A stretch of DNA of 39,935 nucleotides. Origin: Vreelandella rituensis. Lineage in GTDB: Bacteria > Pseudomonadota > Gammaproteobacteria > Pseudomonadales > Halomonadaceae. The DNA is taken from NCBI RefSeq assembly GCF_003336665.1, contig NZ_QPIJ01000026.1, positions 1-39,935 on the forward strand. The letters run 5' to 3'. A program made the translations under genes and the position numbers. The notes under the pieces are model-generated. The model saw only the letters and a list, made by a program, of their open reading frames with translations. It ran no database searches and was not told where the DNA came from. Below, piece by piece: positions 24,877 to 33,132 of this stretch. Every line of letters starts with the position of its first letter. The stretch's first letter is position 1.

Positions 24877-26157
24877 ATGAGCGAAGTGAAAAAGCCCTGG
24901 ACTCAACCGATGCCGAAGCAACAGTTCAGTCTGATGCGCAGCATTCTGGATGCCCCAAGCCCGGTTGGCCTGGAAGGCGCCATGACTTACGGCGTGCTCA
25001 AACCCTATTTCGAGACCTTCGCACCCAAGGACTGGCACATGCACCAGTACAAGGGAAGCGCCGGCGTGGTACTGGACACTCATCCCGGTCGCGACGACCT
25101 GTTCAAAGTGATGCTCATCGGCCATGCGGACAAGATTCGCATGCAGGTGCGCAGCATCGGTGACGACGGCAAGATCTGGATCAACACCGATTCTTTTCTG
25201 CCGACCGTGCTTATCGGCCACGAGGTCAAGCTATTCAGCGAAGACCCGGAACAACCCGGCAGTTACCGGGTGATCGAAGGCGGTACGGTGGAGGCCCTGG
25301 GCGCCATTCACTTTGCCGACCCGTCGGTTCGCGCGGGAGATAAAGGGATCAAGAAAGAACAGATCTACCTGGATCTGCAGATTCATGGAGAGAACAAGAA
25401 ACAGCAGATATTGAATCTCGGCGTTCGCCCGGGTGACTCCATCATTCTGGACCGCCCCATCCGCCCCGGCTTCAGCCCCGACACTTTCTATGGCGCCTAT
25501 CTGGATAACGGCCTGGGGTGCTTTGTCACTACCGAAGTGGCACGCCTAATCGCCGAGGCAGGCGGCACGCAACAGGTACGCGTGCTCTTCGCCGTCGCAA
25601 GCTATGAGGAGATCGGCCGGTTCGGCAGCCGAGTGCTGGCCGGTGAACTCAGGCCGGATGTGGTGATAGGGGTGGACGTGAACCACGATTACGTGGCGGC
25701 GCCCGGCATCGGTGACAAGCGCATGCAACCGCTGGAAATGGGCAAAGGCTTCACCATGGCGGTGGGTGCTATCGCCAGTGAACAATTGAACCGGATCATC
25801 GAGACCACCGCCAAGAAGCACGACATCCCCATGCAGCGCGACATGGTGGGTCCGGATACCGGTACCGATGGCATGGCCGGCGTATTGGCCGCAGTGGATT
25901 GCGCCGCCACCTCCATTGGCTTCCCGATCCGCAATATGCATACCATCTCGGAAACCGGCAATACGCAGGACGTGCTGGCAGCCGTGCATGCGCTGACATA
26001 TACCCTACAGGCCTTGGATGCCCTGCCTGATCTTCAGCGTGAATTTCTCGACAACCACCCACGCCTGGACCAAGCCGGAACCTTGCAACACCAGGGGTCG
26101 GCCAAGCCGGAAAAAGACGAAGTGGATACAGCGGAGACGAAACCGCCCAGCGCCTAA
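24877..26157 (+). CDS. M42-type metallopeptidase (aminopeptidase)
   Basis: A 426-residue dinuclear metallopeptidase of the M42/M20 type. Candidate ligands: His83 (IGHADK), Asp210 (YLDNG), Glu244/Glu245 (SYEEIG; general base plus ligand), Asp267 (GVDVNHD) and His355 (NMHTISE). The first motif reads GHADKI rather than the usual GHxDEI/V, a mild deviation. The N-terminal ~25 and C-terminal ~40 residues extend beyond the family core. The start is ATG with AAAGAG about 10 bp upstream. It stands alone between a tandem-repeat leader and a terminator. Substrate not predictable. Confidence 0.88.
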   Translation: MSEVKKPWTQPMPKQQFSLMRSILDAPSPVGLEGAMTYGVLKPYFETFAPKDWHMHQYKGSAGVVLDTHPGRDDLFKVMLIGHADKIRMQVRSIGDDGKIWINTDSFLPTVLIGHEVKLFSEDPEQPGSYRVIEGGTVEALGAIHFADPSVRAGDKGIKKEQIYLDLQIHGENKKQQILNLGVRPGDSIILDRPIRPGFSPDTFYGAYLDNGLGCFVTTEVARLIAEAGGTQQVRVLFAVASYEEIGRFGSRVLAGELRPDVVIGVDVNHDYVAAPGIGDKRMQPLEMGKGFTMAVGAIASEQLNRIIETTAKKHDIPMQRDMVGPDTGTDGMAGVLAAVDCAATSIGFPIRNMHTISETGNTQDVLAAVHALTYTLQALDALPDLQREFLDNHPRLDQAGTLQHQGSAKPEKDEVDTAETKPPSA

Positions 26158-26208
26158 AGTACTTGCCGAGCGATGGCATCATCGTTCAGAGCGGGTCAGC
26201 ACCCAATG

Positions 26209-26241
26209 AAAAGGCGCGCATACTTATTCTGCGCGCCTTTT
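26209..26241 (+). terminator. Terminator after the M42 peptidase
   Basis: A 12-bp stem AAAAGGCGCGCA/TGCGCGCCTTTT with a 9-nt loop, 51 bp past the stop. The T-run is short (TTTT), but stem strength supports termination. Confidence 0.8.
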
Positions 26242-26264
26242 GTAGGACTCGGCTGAGCCTTCAA

Positions 26265-26309
26265 GGTACTATGGAACAAAGTACTATGGAACAAGGCACT
26301 ACGGAACAT
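26265..26309. repeat. Three 15-bp tandem repeats
   Basis: Units GGTACTATGGAACAA (26265), AGTACTATGGAACAA (26280) and GGCACTACGGAACAT (26295). They lie between the peptidase terminator and the stop codon of the convergent repeat protein. Confidence 0.92.
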
Positions 26310-26314
26310 AGGTG

Positions 26315-26779
26315 TCACTCATTGGTATCTCGGGACTCGGCCTGTGGCCCATTCCCCTCCCGCAGATTGGGACCTGGATTCTGACTTTCGCGCCCTGGTT
26401 CAGAATTCCAGCTTTCGGTCTCTTGCCTCATCCCTTCCCGAGAGTCTTCCAGCTGAGCCTCGGCTTCGTCTTGAATATCGGGGCCTGGGTTGCGGCTTTC
26501 ACGCCCTGGCTCAGAATTCCAGCTTTCGGCGTCTTGCCTCATCCCTTCCCGAGATTTTTCCAGCTGTGCCTCGGCTTCGCCTTGAATATCGGGGCCTGGG
26601 TTGCGGCTTTCACGCCCTGGCTCATGGTCCCAGCTTTCGGCGTCTTGCCTCATCCCTTCCCGAGAGTCTTGCTGTTCTTGATGACTGTAATCACCTTGGC
26701 TGTCCTGCTGCGCAAGGACGGGCGTAGCGCCGGCGAGCGCTGCGGTCATCGCCGCTGGGATAAATATCGTCCTGAACAC
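26315..26779 (-). CDS. Exported protein of 37-residue repeats
   Basis: 154 residues with a clear signal peptide (MFRTIFIPAAMTAALAGATP, cleavage likely after VLA, residue 23). Three 37-residue repeats start at Ser39, Ser76 and Ser113, each opening SREGMRQ and containing ESW, EPGRES, NPGP and acidic EAEAQLE; the third is partial at its end. The mature protein is acidic, hydrophilic and probably disordered, consistent with a periplasmic or secreted protein of a halophile. The start is GTG with AGGAGG 5 bp upstream, which favours this strand over the open frames opposite. No known family. Same strand as the STAND regulator, 111 bp downstream of it. Confidence 0.82.
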   Translation of the reverse strand: MFRTIFIPAAMTAALAGATPVLAQQDSQGDYSHQEQQDSREGMRQDAESWDHEPGRESRNPGPDIQGEAEAQLEKSREGMRQDAESWNSEPGRESRNPGPDIQDEAEAQLEDSREGMRQETESWNSEPGRESQNPGPNLREGNGPQAESRDTNE

Positions 26780-26890
26780 AATGTCCTCCTTCTAGCTTTT
26801 CAAGCTAAGCGACTGAATTAGTTTAAAACTCGTACTTTCTTCACAGCCATTGATACAGAAGCCACATAAATCATATTAGACGATAATCGA

Positions 26891-28840
26891 TCATCGCAGC
26901 CGATAGCCCACACCGGTCAACGTCTCGACCCGCCCAGACTGGCCGCCAAGCTTGCGGCGCAAGGTGCGCACAACGGCATCGACCACGTTGCTGCCTCCCT
27001 GATAACTGGTGCCCCAGACATGCTGCAAAAGCTCACTGCGGGACACGGCCTTACCCTGGCGCTCCACCAGGTAGCGCATGACGCCAAACTCCAGCGGCGT
27101 GAGGGCAACGGCACCCTCTGCCAACCTCAGCTGTCGGGCTTCGACATCCAACAAGGCAGGGGCACGCTTTATTCCCAGTTCTGCTGCTGCAAGCTCCGCC
27201 AACCAGCCATCCACGGATGCTGGCCCGAAATCGAGCACCGCACTCGAATAGCTGAGACCATCCAGCTCTACTTCCCGCCCGGCAAGCACTTCAAACCCCA
27301 GGCACTGCGCCACCTGGCTGTAGGCGCCAAGATCGGTAGCCGCAAGATAGACCCGCCGCAGCCCAGGGCGCAGCTCCATGTAGCTACGCTTAAGATCCAG
27401 CCAGACAGCCGCCTGTATTTCACTGGGTGAATCGCCTTCATTGAGGCTCAGCCAGCGGCGGCAAAACAGCGCCACCTCCCCCGGCCGCAGGGGTTTCTGT
27501 TCAAGATGCGAGTACCACTGGGCGGTCACCGGGTCACTAAGCAACCAAGTGGGTTCAATCCGGTCGGAACGCAGCTTGCAGTACAGACCTTCAACCTGCC
27601 CCGTCTGCCCTCGCACAATGGAAAAAGCCTGCGGCAAGCGCCGCCACCATTGCAGCAGCAACTCACTGGCCTGACTTCCATCATGAGCGCGAACAATGCC
27701 GGCAAGGGCCTCAGTATCTTGGGGATGTGCCACTTCCACCGTGTGAAGCACCGTACCGGTCGGGAAAAAAGCCTCCCGCACCACAGGGTTTTCAATTAGA
27801 TAGAGCATGTCCGCGGTGTAGCGCCAGAGATCGTCACTGGCGGCGGACTGCGCCTCGACAACCAGCTGTCGCCAGGCTGACCGGCGGTAGTTCAGATAAC
27901 GGCTGGGGTCGCTTGCATGCAAGGAACGGGCGAGCGAATCACGAACGGCCTCGTGGATAATCAGTCCATCATGCACGCCATCCACGAATGGCAACCTGCG
28001 TAGCCGCTCGTAGGCATCTTGAGGGGCAAGTTCTGGAAACAGTGCCTGCAACAGGGAAACGGTGACCCGACGCAGCACCACAGCTCCCTGCAGCACGCGC
28101 CGGCTCACCGGGTCATCCACATCGGCAAGAAACATACGGCTCAGTTCATCGACCGCATGCTGCAACACTGTCTCTTGCGGCCAGGACCGAACGTTATTTT
28201 CCCGACTGGCAGCCGCCGCTAGCTTCAGTGTCAGCGGATGGCCATGGGTGGCCCGGGCAAGGAATGCCGCATCCTCGTCTTGCATACCATGCACGCTCAG
28301 GAGCGCTTTTGCCTCCGATTGGCTCAGGGGCTCTAACGGCACGCATTGAACTAATCGCCCCCAGTCCGGCGCCGAAAACCAGGCATCCAAGGGACGTTGG
28401 CGACTGAAAAAAAGTATCCGAACGTTATCCGGCAACAGCGCGACAAATATCTGCCGTAACCAGGTATCGAGCAGCCTAAACACTTCATAGCTGTCCAGGG
28501 CGAGAAGCACCAAGGAGCCCAGCCGACCCAGTCGCTCCACGAGCGTATCCATGTCCGGATCCCCACCGCCAATGGCGCCTTCCAGCGCCTGAAGAAACCC
28601 CGTCTCTGTCGGCTCTATGTGGCGGCAATCCAGCCGGATGACGGTAGCGCCTGCGTCTCTCGCCTCGGCCGCCAGGATGTGCAGCAGTGCCGTCTTGCCG
28701 ATGCCGGCAATACCATAGACATGCACCACCTGCGGCCCCGCTGTCGCAAACACGCCGCGCAGGGCATCGAGTTCACTAGTGCGACCAACGAAAGCCTGAT
28801 GTACCCGGCTGGCCGTCAACTCCGACATCCTTTGCCACAT
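26891..28840 (-). CDS. STAND ATPase with C-terminal OmpR-type winged helix
   Basis: A 649-residue probable transcription regulator. The N-terminal STAND/AAA domain has Walker A GIAGIGKT (43-50), Walker B SLVLLALDSYE (109-119) and the sensor-like ILFFSRQRP. A helical arm follows (about 170-400). Residues ~410-545 (RRVYLAATDLGAYSQVAQCL, then GFEVL and AVLDFGP) look like a GNAT acetyltransferase fold. The last ~87 residues (563-649) are a winged helix of the OmpR/PhoB type: LTPLEFGVMRYLVERQGKAV, ELLQHVWG, VDAVVRTLRRKL, TLTGVGYRLR. This reverses the AfsR/SARP order, where the DNA-binding domain is N-terminal. It lies 100 bp after the DASS transporter on the same strand. The ligand is unknown. Confidence 0.87.
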   Translation of the reverse strand: MWQRMSELTASRVHQAFVGRTSELDALRGVFATAGPQVVHVYGIAGIGKTALLHILAAEARDAGATVIRLDCRHIEPTETGFLQALEGAIGGGDPDMDTLVERLGRLGSLVLLALDSYEVFRLLDTWLRQIFVALLPDNVRILFFSRQRPLDAWFSAPDWGRLVQCVPLEPLSQSEAKALLSVHGMQDEDAAFLARATHGHPLTLKLAAAASRENNVRSWPQETVLQHAVDELSRMFLADVDDPVSRRVLQGAVVLRRVTVSLLQALFPELAPQDAYERLRRLPFVDGVHDGLIIHEAVRDSLARSLHASDPSRYLNYRRSAWRQLVVEAQSAASDDLWRYTADMLYLIENPVVREAFFPTGTVLHTVEVAHPQDTEALAGIVRAHDGSQASELLLQWWRRLPQAFSIVRGQTGQVEGLYCKLRSDRIEPTWLLSDPVTAQWYSHLEQKPLRPGEVALFCRRWLSLNEGDSPSEIQAAVWLDLKRSYMELRPGLRRVYLAATDLGAYSQVAQCLGFEVLAGREVELDGLSYSSAVLDFGPASVDGWLAELAAAELGIKRAPALLDVEARQLRLAEGAVALTPLEFGVMRYLVERQGKAVSRSELLQHVWGTSYQGGSNVVDAVVRTLRRKLGGQSGRVETLTGVGYRLR

Positions 28841-28940
28841 GGCTGGTTTCTCTTTGTGTTCAGGCCCGGCTGATGCCTGAGTTCAGCATAGCCCAAACAC
28901 CCTCTGAGACAGTCACTGCGCTCTGGGCAAGGAACTTACA

Positions 28941-30542
28941 TCAGAACTGCAGCCCGAGCGCGAAGCCGCCAATCATGTAACAGAAGCCTGTGATCAAGAC
29001 GATCCCGATGACGTTGAGGACGATGCCACCACGCGCCATCTGGGCGATGCTGACCGCGCCGGTGCCGAAGACGATGGCATTCGGGGGAGTGCCGACCGGC
29101 AGCATGAAGGCACAGGTTGCGGCGAAAGCCGCCGGGATAAGTAGAGTCATCGGGTCGGCACCGATGCCCACCGCCACGCCCCCGAGCACGGGGATGAAGG
29201 TCGCGGCCGTCGCCGTATTGCTAGTGATCTCCGTGAGGAAGAGGATGAGCGTTGCCACGGCGGCTACCACCAGCAGGATTGGCAGCACCTCCAGCCCGGT
29301 CATCTGCTGGCCGAACCAGCTGTCCAGGCCGGTTCCCGCGACCGCGCCGGCAAGGCTCAGGCCACCGCCGAACAGCAGCAATACACCCCAGGGCAACCCA
29401 TCCTCGGCGTCCTGCCACGTCAGCACCATCTCGCCCCGGCCTCTCCCGGGCAGGATGAACATCGCGATGCCGGCAGCGATGGCGATGGCGGTGTCGTTGA
29501 GGTCGCCAAGCGGCCCCAATATATCACCCACCCCGGGGAGGGTAGCGAGCAGTCCAGGCACGACCCACAGAAACGCCGCCGAGCCGAAGACGATCATCAC
29601 CATCTTCTCGCCCTGACTGAGGTTGCCGAGCTTGTCGATCTCGCCGTCGATCATTTCCTTGCCACCGGGAATATCCGCGATGTCGAACCGATAAAGCACG
29701 CGGGTCATCAGCACCCAACCCACCAAGATGAAGGTGAAAGCCAGCGGCACACCGAGCATCATCCATTCGAGAAAGCCGATGCTACGGCCTAGCTCGTCAG
29801 CGGCGTAGCCGGCGACGATGGCGTTCGGCGGGCTACCCAGCAAGGTGCCGAGGCCACCCATGCTCGCCGACCAGGCGATCGCCAGCAGCAGGCAGACACC
29901 GAACCGTTTGATGTTGTCGTCATGGATGAAGTCAACGTGGCCGGCCCGGTGATGGTCGTCGGGGTTGGCCGTCGTTTCTACGGTCTCACCGCTGCGCTCC
30001 GCCACCAGACGAAGCACGGACAGCCCGATCGGCAGCATCATCAGTGTCGTTGCGGTGTTCGAAACCCACATGGAGAGAAAGCCCGTGGCGAGCATCATGC
30101 CGAGCACGATTCGCTTCGGCTCGACCCCGACCCGGGCAAGCGTCAAGAGCGCAATGCGCCGATGGAGATTCCATTTCTCCATCGCGATGGCGATCAAGAA
30201 ACCGCCGAGGAACAGAAACACAATGGAGCTTGCGTAAGGCGCCGTGGACTCACCAACGGTCCGTGCCGTCAGCATGGGTATCAGCACGATCGGTAAAAGG
30301 GCCGTCGCCGAAAGCGGGATCGCCTCGGTCATCCACCAGACCGCCATCAGAGTGGCGATCGTCGCCACCCAGCGCGCATCCGACGACAGGTCCTCGGCGA
30401 ACCCCATGGCGGTCCAGACCAGCAGCGCCATGATCAACCCGAAGGCGCGCAGACCCCACGTCATTTTCGCGGAACGCCCACTGGGTCCCTGCTCCTCGGA
30501 AAAATCTTCGTATTCCCCTTGCTGGCGAGGTCCATTGGCCAT
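28941..30542 (-). CDS. DASS/SLC13-family anion transporter
   Basis: A 533-residue membrane carrier of the divalent anion:sodium symporter family (dicarboxylate or sulfate uptake). Two SNT signature motifs are present: SNTATTLMMLPIGLSV in the N-terminal repeat and SNTATAATFIPVLGG in the C-terminal repeat, as in VcINDY. About 11-12 hydrophobic segments. The ATG at 30542 has GGGGGAGG 8 bp upstream and is preferred over an upstream GTG at 30560. The ~30-residue polar N-terminus is acidic. It sits between an exported protein and the STAND regulator. Substrate not resolvable, though sodium coupling is likely in a halophile. Confidence 0.93.
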   Translation of the reverse strand: MANGPRQQGEYEDFSEEQGPSGRSAKMTWGLRAFGLIMALLVWTAMGFAEDLSSDARWVATIATLMAVWWMTEAIPLSATALLPIVLIPMLTARTVGESTAPYASSIVFLFLGGFLIAIAMEKWNLHRRIALLTLARVGVEPKRIVLGMMLATGFLSMWVSNTATTLMMLPIGLSVLRLVAERSGETVETTANPDDHHRAGHVDFIHDDNIKRFGVCLLLAIAWSASMGGLGTLLGSPPNAIVAGYAADELGRSIGFLEWMMLGVPLAFTFILVGWVLMTRVLYRFDIADIPGGKEMIDGEIDKLGNLSQGEKMVMIVFGSAAFLWVVPGLLATLPGVGDILGPLGDLNDTAIAIAAGIAMFILPGRGRGEMVLTWQDAEDGLPWGVLLLFGGGLSLAGAVAGTGLDSWFGQQMTGLEVLPILLVVAAVATLILFLTEITSNTATAATFIPVLGGVAVGIGADPMTLLIPAAFAATCAFMLPVGTPPNAIVFGTGAVSIAQMARGGIVLNVIGIVLITGFCYMIGGFALGLQF

Positions 30543-30671
30543 TGTGACGTCCTCCCCCACTGCTTACGTTCTCATGCATACGTTTAACGGCTGAGGCTGA
30601 CTGGCTAGCCGCATGGCGTGGCGGCATCAGCCGCTCTATGGAATATCGCTTTACCATAGCCCAACAACAGC

Positions 30672-30705
30672 TAGACGACCCATTTACTTAGATGACCCAT
30701 TTACT
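30672..30705. repeat. Two 17-bp tandem repeats
   Basis: TAGACGACCCATTTACT (30672-30688) and TAGATGACCCATTTACT (30689-30705), one mismatch. They lie between the DASS gene and the stop of the upstream exported protein. Confidence 0.9.
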
Positions 30706-30709
30706 GGTT

Positions 30710-31333
30710 TCATTGATCGGCGGGCAGGCGCTGCCGAGGGCGCTCATCCACCGGCCACATGACGTGGGCGTAGGGGGAGTCCGGCCACATCACATAGGGT
30801 CCGTTTGCGTCAGGCGTTGTGGGCAGCCCTTCCAACAGCGCCGGGTCAGGCACGATGAGCATGACATGGGGACCTTCAACCACCCACTGATTATCCGCGG
30901 TGGGCGTGCTTGCCGCAGGGTCGATATTGCTGGCACCGCCGTCGAGGGAGTCTCCTGCCAGCATGTAGGATGTGCCAATCTCCGATACAGGCGGAGCCTC
31001 TTCTCCGTTCATGAAGGCCTGCATCCATTTCATGAACTGCTCATCGTGGCACATGGGACCACCAAACCCCGGCGGCCCCGGCAGGCAGGTGTATGCACCA
31101 CTGCCCTCACGGACCACGTTGCCGTCAAGGTCGATCACTGTCGCTGTCCGTGCGACCTGGGGCGGAGCAGCACTGAGAGCCTCCTCAATGATGGCGCGAG
31201 TTTCGGCCTCACTGCGCTCCGACGCTGTGCCCAGGACAGGGGCAGACAGGCCCAAGCTGCCAATGATAACGGTGGAAATGATGGCGCCGCTGAACCGGCT
31301 CGGATGATTGCTCTTGGCTCGTATTGTCAGCAT
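30710..31333 (-). CDS. Exported protein of unknown function
   Basis: 207 residues from the ATG at 31333, which has AAGGAG 8 bp upstream; a longer frame upstream is rejected. The N-terminus is basic, then hydrophobic (FSGAIISTVIIGSLGLSAPV, likely cleavage after VLG or TAS), a signal peptide. The mature part has conserved-looking blocks: TATVIDLDGNVVREGSGAYT, CLPGPPGFGGPMCHDEQFMKWMQAFMNG (two cysteines that may pair), GPHVMLIVPDP and PYVMWPDSPYAHVMWPV. I recall similar uncharacterised secreted proteins in marine bacteria but can name no family. It precedes the DASS gene on the same strand, and a phased direct repeat lies upstream. Confidence 0.8.
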   Translation of the reverse strand: MLTIRAKSNHPSRFSGAIISTVIIGSLGLSAPVLGTASERSEAETRAIIEEALSAAPPQVARTATVIDLDGNVVREGSGAYTCLPGPPGFGGPMCHDEQFMKWMQAFMNGEEAPPVSEIGTSYMLAGDSLDGGASNIDPAASTPTADNQWVVEGPHVMLIVPDPALLEGLPTTPDANGPYVMWPDSPYAHVMWPVDERPRQRLPADQ

Positions 31334-31458
31334 GACTGTTCTCCTTGGGCTGATGCTCAGACTGACGTGACCACCGCTGGTCGCGCGGCCTTGTGCCGGA
31401 CAAGTTCCGGCACAGCTCACTTATAGCGCCAGGCCCGCTTTGCGGAGTGAAAAAGTAA

Positions 31459-31477
31459 TGAGAATTTCGTGAGAATT
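31459..31477 (-). promoter_or_regulatory. TGAGAATT direct repeat, 11-bp phase
   Basis: TGAGAATT occurs at 31459-31466 and 31470-31477, exactly 11 bp apart, 126-144 bp upstream of the exported protein's ATG. Same-face tandem half-sites spaced one helical turn are the usual target of OmpR/PhoB-type winged helices, such as the one on the nearby STAND protein. A possible -10, TATAAG, lies nearer the gene. Confidence 0.5.
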
Positions 31478-31982
31478 CAGCGTGGTCTCAAACGATCGTC
31501 AAGCGACATCAGAAAGTACCCTCCTGGCGACCTGCTCGATGGTGGCTGGTATCGGGCTTGATCAGTCTGGCGGGCGGATGCCGGGAAGGGCCACAGGATC
31601 AGACAGACGGCACAGGCACCCAAGTGCTAGCTAAGATTCTTTATATAAAACATGATCTTGTGGACGCCATCTCCACAAAAGTTTACTCAAAGGCACTTGG
31701 CCATATTCTACATTTCACGCTTTTTAATCTGATATTTAATTCTTTTTTATAAGATCCTTCAGTCTTTTTTTTCAGACCAACTAAACTATAATTAATTTCA
31801 GCGTTTGTGCATCGGAGAACAACAGACGCAACAGTTCTATTCAAAGCAATTGGAAACAATAAAACGGTTAGTCAAGACGTCATGAAAAAACTTAAAGAAA
31901 CGTTGCACTCATAGGCGCTATTGCCGAGCAAGGCATTTCTCATTCTGTTGCACAACGACAGTGTGAGCGCTGGGGGACATTG
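31478..31982. other. AT-rich intergenic region
   Basis: About 500 bp with no convincing gene. From about 31620 to 31880 it is markedly more AT-rich than the rest of the window, with T-runs near 31741 and 31767. A 10-codon open frame (MKKLKETLHS) begins at 31881, upstream of the receiver-like gene; it may be chance or a leader peptide. Composition suggests acquired DNA. Confidence 0.5.
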
Positions 31983-32183
31983 ATGATCGCTCATAATTAC
32001 ATTCTTATCGTACTGCGAACCCTGCAGGAACCGATCGAAGATAAGTACCATGACGCCTTGAAACGGCATGGGTACCACCTTGAGACCGTGGCACCCGGGC
32101 AGGACTTCCTCCCATTGCTCAAGGACAGGCCGCCCATCGCCGCCTGCTTCCAGTACGACTATCCGGATCTCGACGGCCTTTAA
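31983..32183 (+). CDS. Receiver-like fragment (truncated or small protein)
   Basis: 66 residues from the ATG at 31983 (ribosome site GGGGGA 5 bp upstream) to TAA at 32181. MIAHNYILIVLRTLQEPIED and later CFQYDYPDLDGL resemble the first half of a response-regulator receiver domain, with YDYPDLDGL at the phospho-aspartate loop. It stops where a full receiver would continue for ~55 more residues, so it is either a truncated regulator or a half-domain protein. The good ribosome site suggests translation. It is convergent with the ion channel gene, and the AT-rich tract lies upstream. Confidence 0.5.
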   Translation: MIAHNYILIVLRTLQEPIEDKYHDALKRHGYHLETVAPGQDFLPLLKDRPPIAACFQYDYPDLDGL

Positions 32184-32238
32184 GACGCATATCAAATTTA
32201 TTTTGGTTCGGCGTACCTTTACGTCCCTGGAATACGCT

Positions 32239-33072
32239 TCACAATTCCGGCGGTTGTCGCGACAGCGCGCGGATCTCATCGCGCAAGGCGCTCACTTCAT
32301 CACGGACCGCGGTCAGCTGTTTGGCCCCTGCCACTTCGGCATCGTTATCGTCGGCGTCGCGGCCGACAAAGAAGGTGGCAAGCGCCGCTGTCACGTAGCC
32401 GAAAACTCCGAAGGCGTACAGCGCCAGAAAGACGCACAGCACACGCCCCTCGGCCGTCTTCGGCCAGTACTCCGAGCCCATCGTTGCCATGATCATGGCA
32501 GTCCACCACAGCGCCTCGCCGTAGCTGTCCAGGCCGCCGGGCACCTCGTTCTCGAATGCGTACATTCCGGCCGCGCCGGCGAATGTGACCAGCAAGGTGA
32601 GGGCAATCACATACCCGAAGCCCCGTCGGCTCAAGCTCGCGCCCAGTGCCTTCATCCCGCGGTTCAGCGAACTGACGACGCGGACCAGACGCAACCCCCG
32701 CCCCGCCCTGGCCAGGCGGAGCAGCCGAAACACTCGGTAGACGCGGAAGATCCGCAGCGCGGGGAGCAACAGGGCAATGGCGGTCAGCCAGTTACTCTTG
32801 AGATAAACGACCTTGTCCGGGGCCAGGACCAGTTTCACAGCGAAATCGATAATGAAGACGACCCAGATAGTCGTGCCGAGAAAATAAAACAGCTGGCTCT
32901 CGCCCCGAACCAGCTCCATTATCAATAGCACCAGCCACACGAACGCGAGAACTAGCATCGGCGTTTCCAACCAGCCCTCCAAACGCTGGAGCAGCTCGTA
33001 TCGCTCTCGCTTCAGCTCCTCCGTGTCCGTGGATTTCGCGTCTGGATTCTTGTTCGTTCCGTCGTCGCTCAT
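32239..33072 (-). CDS. Voltage-sensor-type ion channel with atypical filter
   Basis: 277 residues from the ATG at 33072 (GGGGAC 6 bp upstream). Six-segment voltage-gated channel layout: S1-S3 (about 38-100), and an S4 with arginines at every third position (107, 110, 113, 116, 119, 122, 125). S5 (152-172), a pore helix and S6 (210-237) follow. The selectivity filter region reads ATMGSEYWP (196-204) in place of the potassium-channel TVGYG. The ~40-residue C-terminus (LTAVRDEVSALRDEIRALSR) is a coiled coil that could drive tetramer assembly. Ion selectivity cannot be assumed to be K+. Confidence 0.87.
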   Translation of the reverse strand: MSDDGTNKNPDAKSTDTEELKRERYELLQRLEGWLETPMLVLAFVWLVLLIMELVRGESQLFYFLGTTIWVVFIIDFAVKLVLAPDKVVYLKSNWLTAIALLLPALRIFRVYRVFRLLRLARAGRGLRLVRVVSSLNRGMKALGASLSRRGFGYVIALTLLVTFAGAAGMYAFENEVPGGLDSYGEALWWTAMIMATMGSEYWPKTAEGRVLCVFLALYAFGVFGYVTAALATFFVGRDADDNDAEVAGAKQLTAVRDEVSALRDEIRALSRQPPEL

Positions 33073-33132
33073 CGAATGTCCCCACTTTTGAACCATCCCG
33101 GAAGACCTTCTGCCATCGGCTCCAGCGCTTCG

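Noticed and set aside
26312..26821. Plus-strand frames through the 111-bp repeats
   Set aside because: They have no ribosome site, whereas the minus-strand frame has a strong one plus a signal peptide.
32068..32928. Long plus-strand frame
   Set aside because: Antisense to the ion channel, which has all expected membrane segments.
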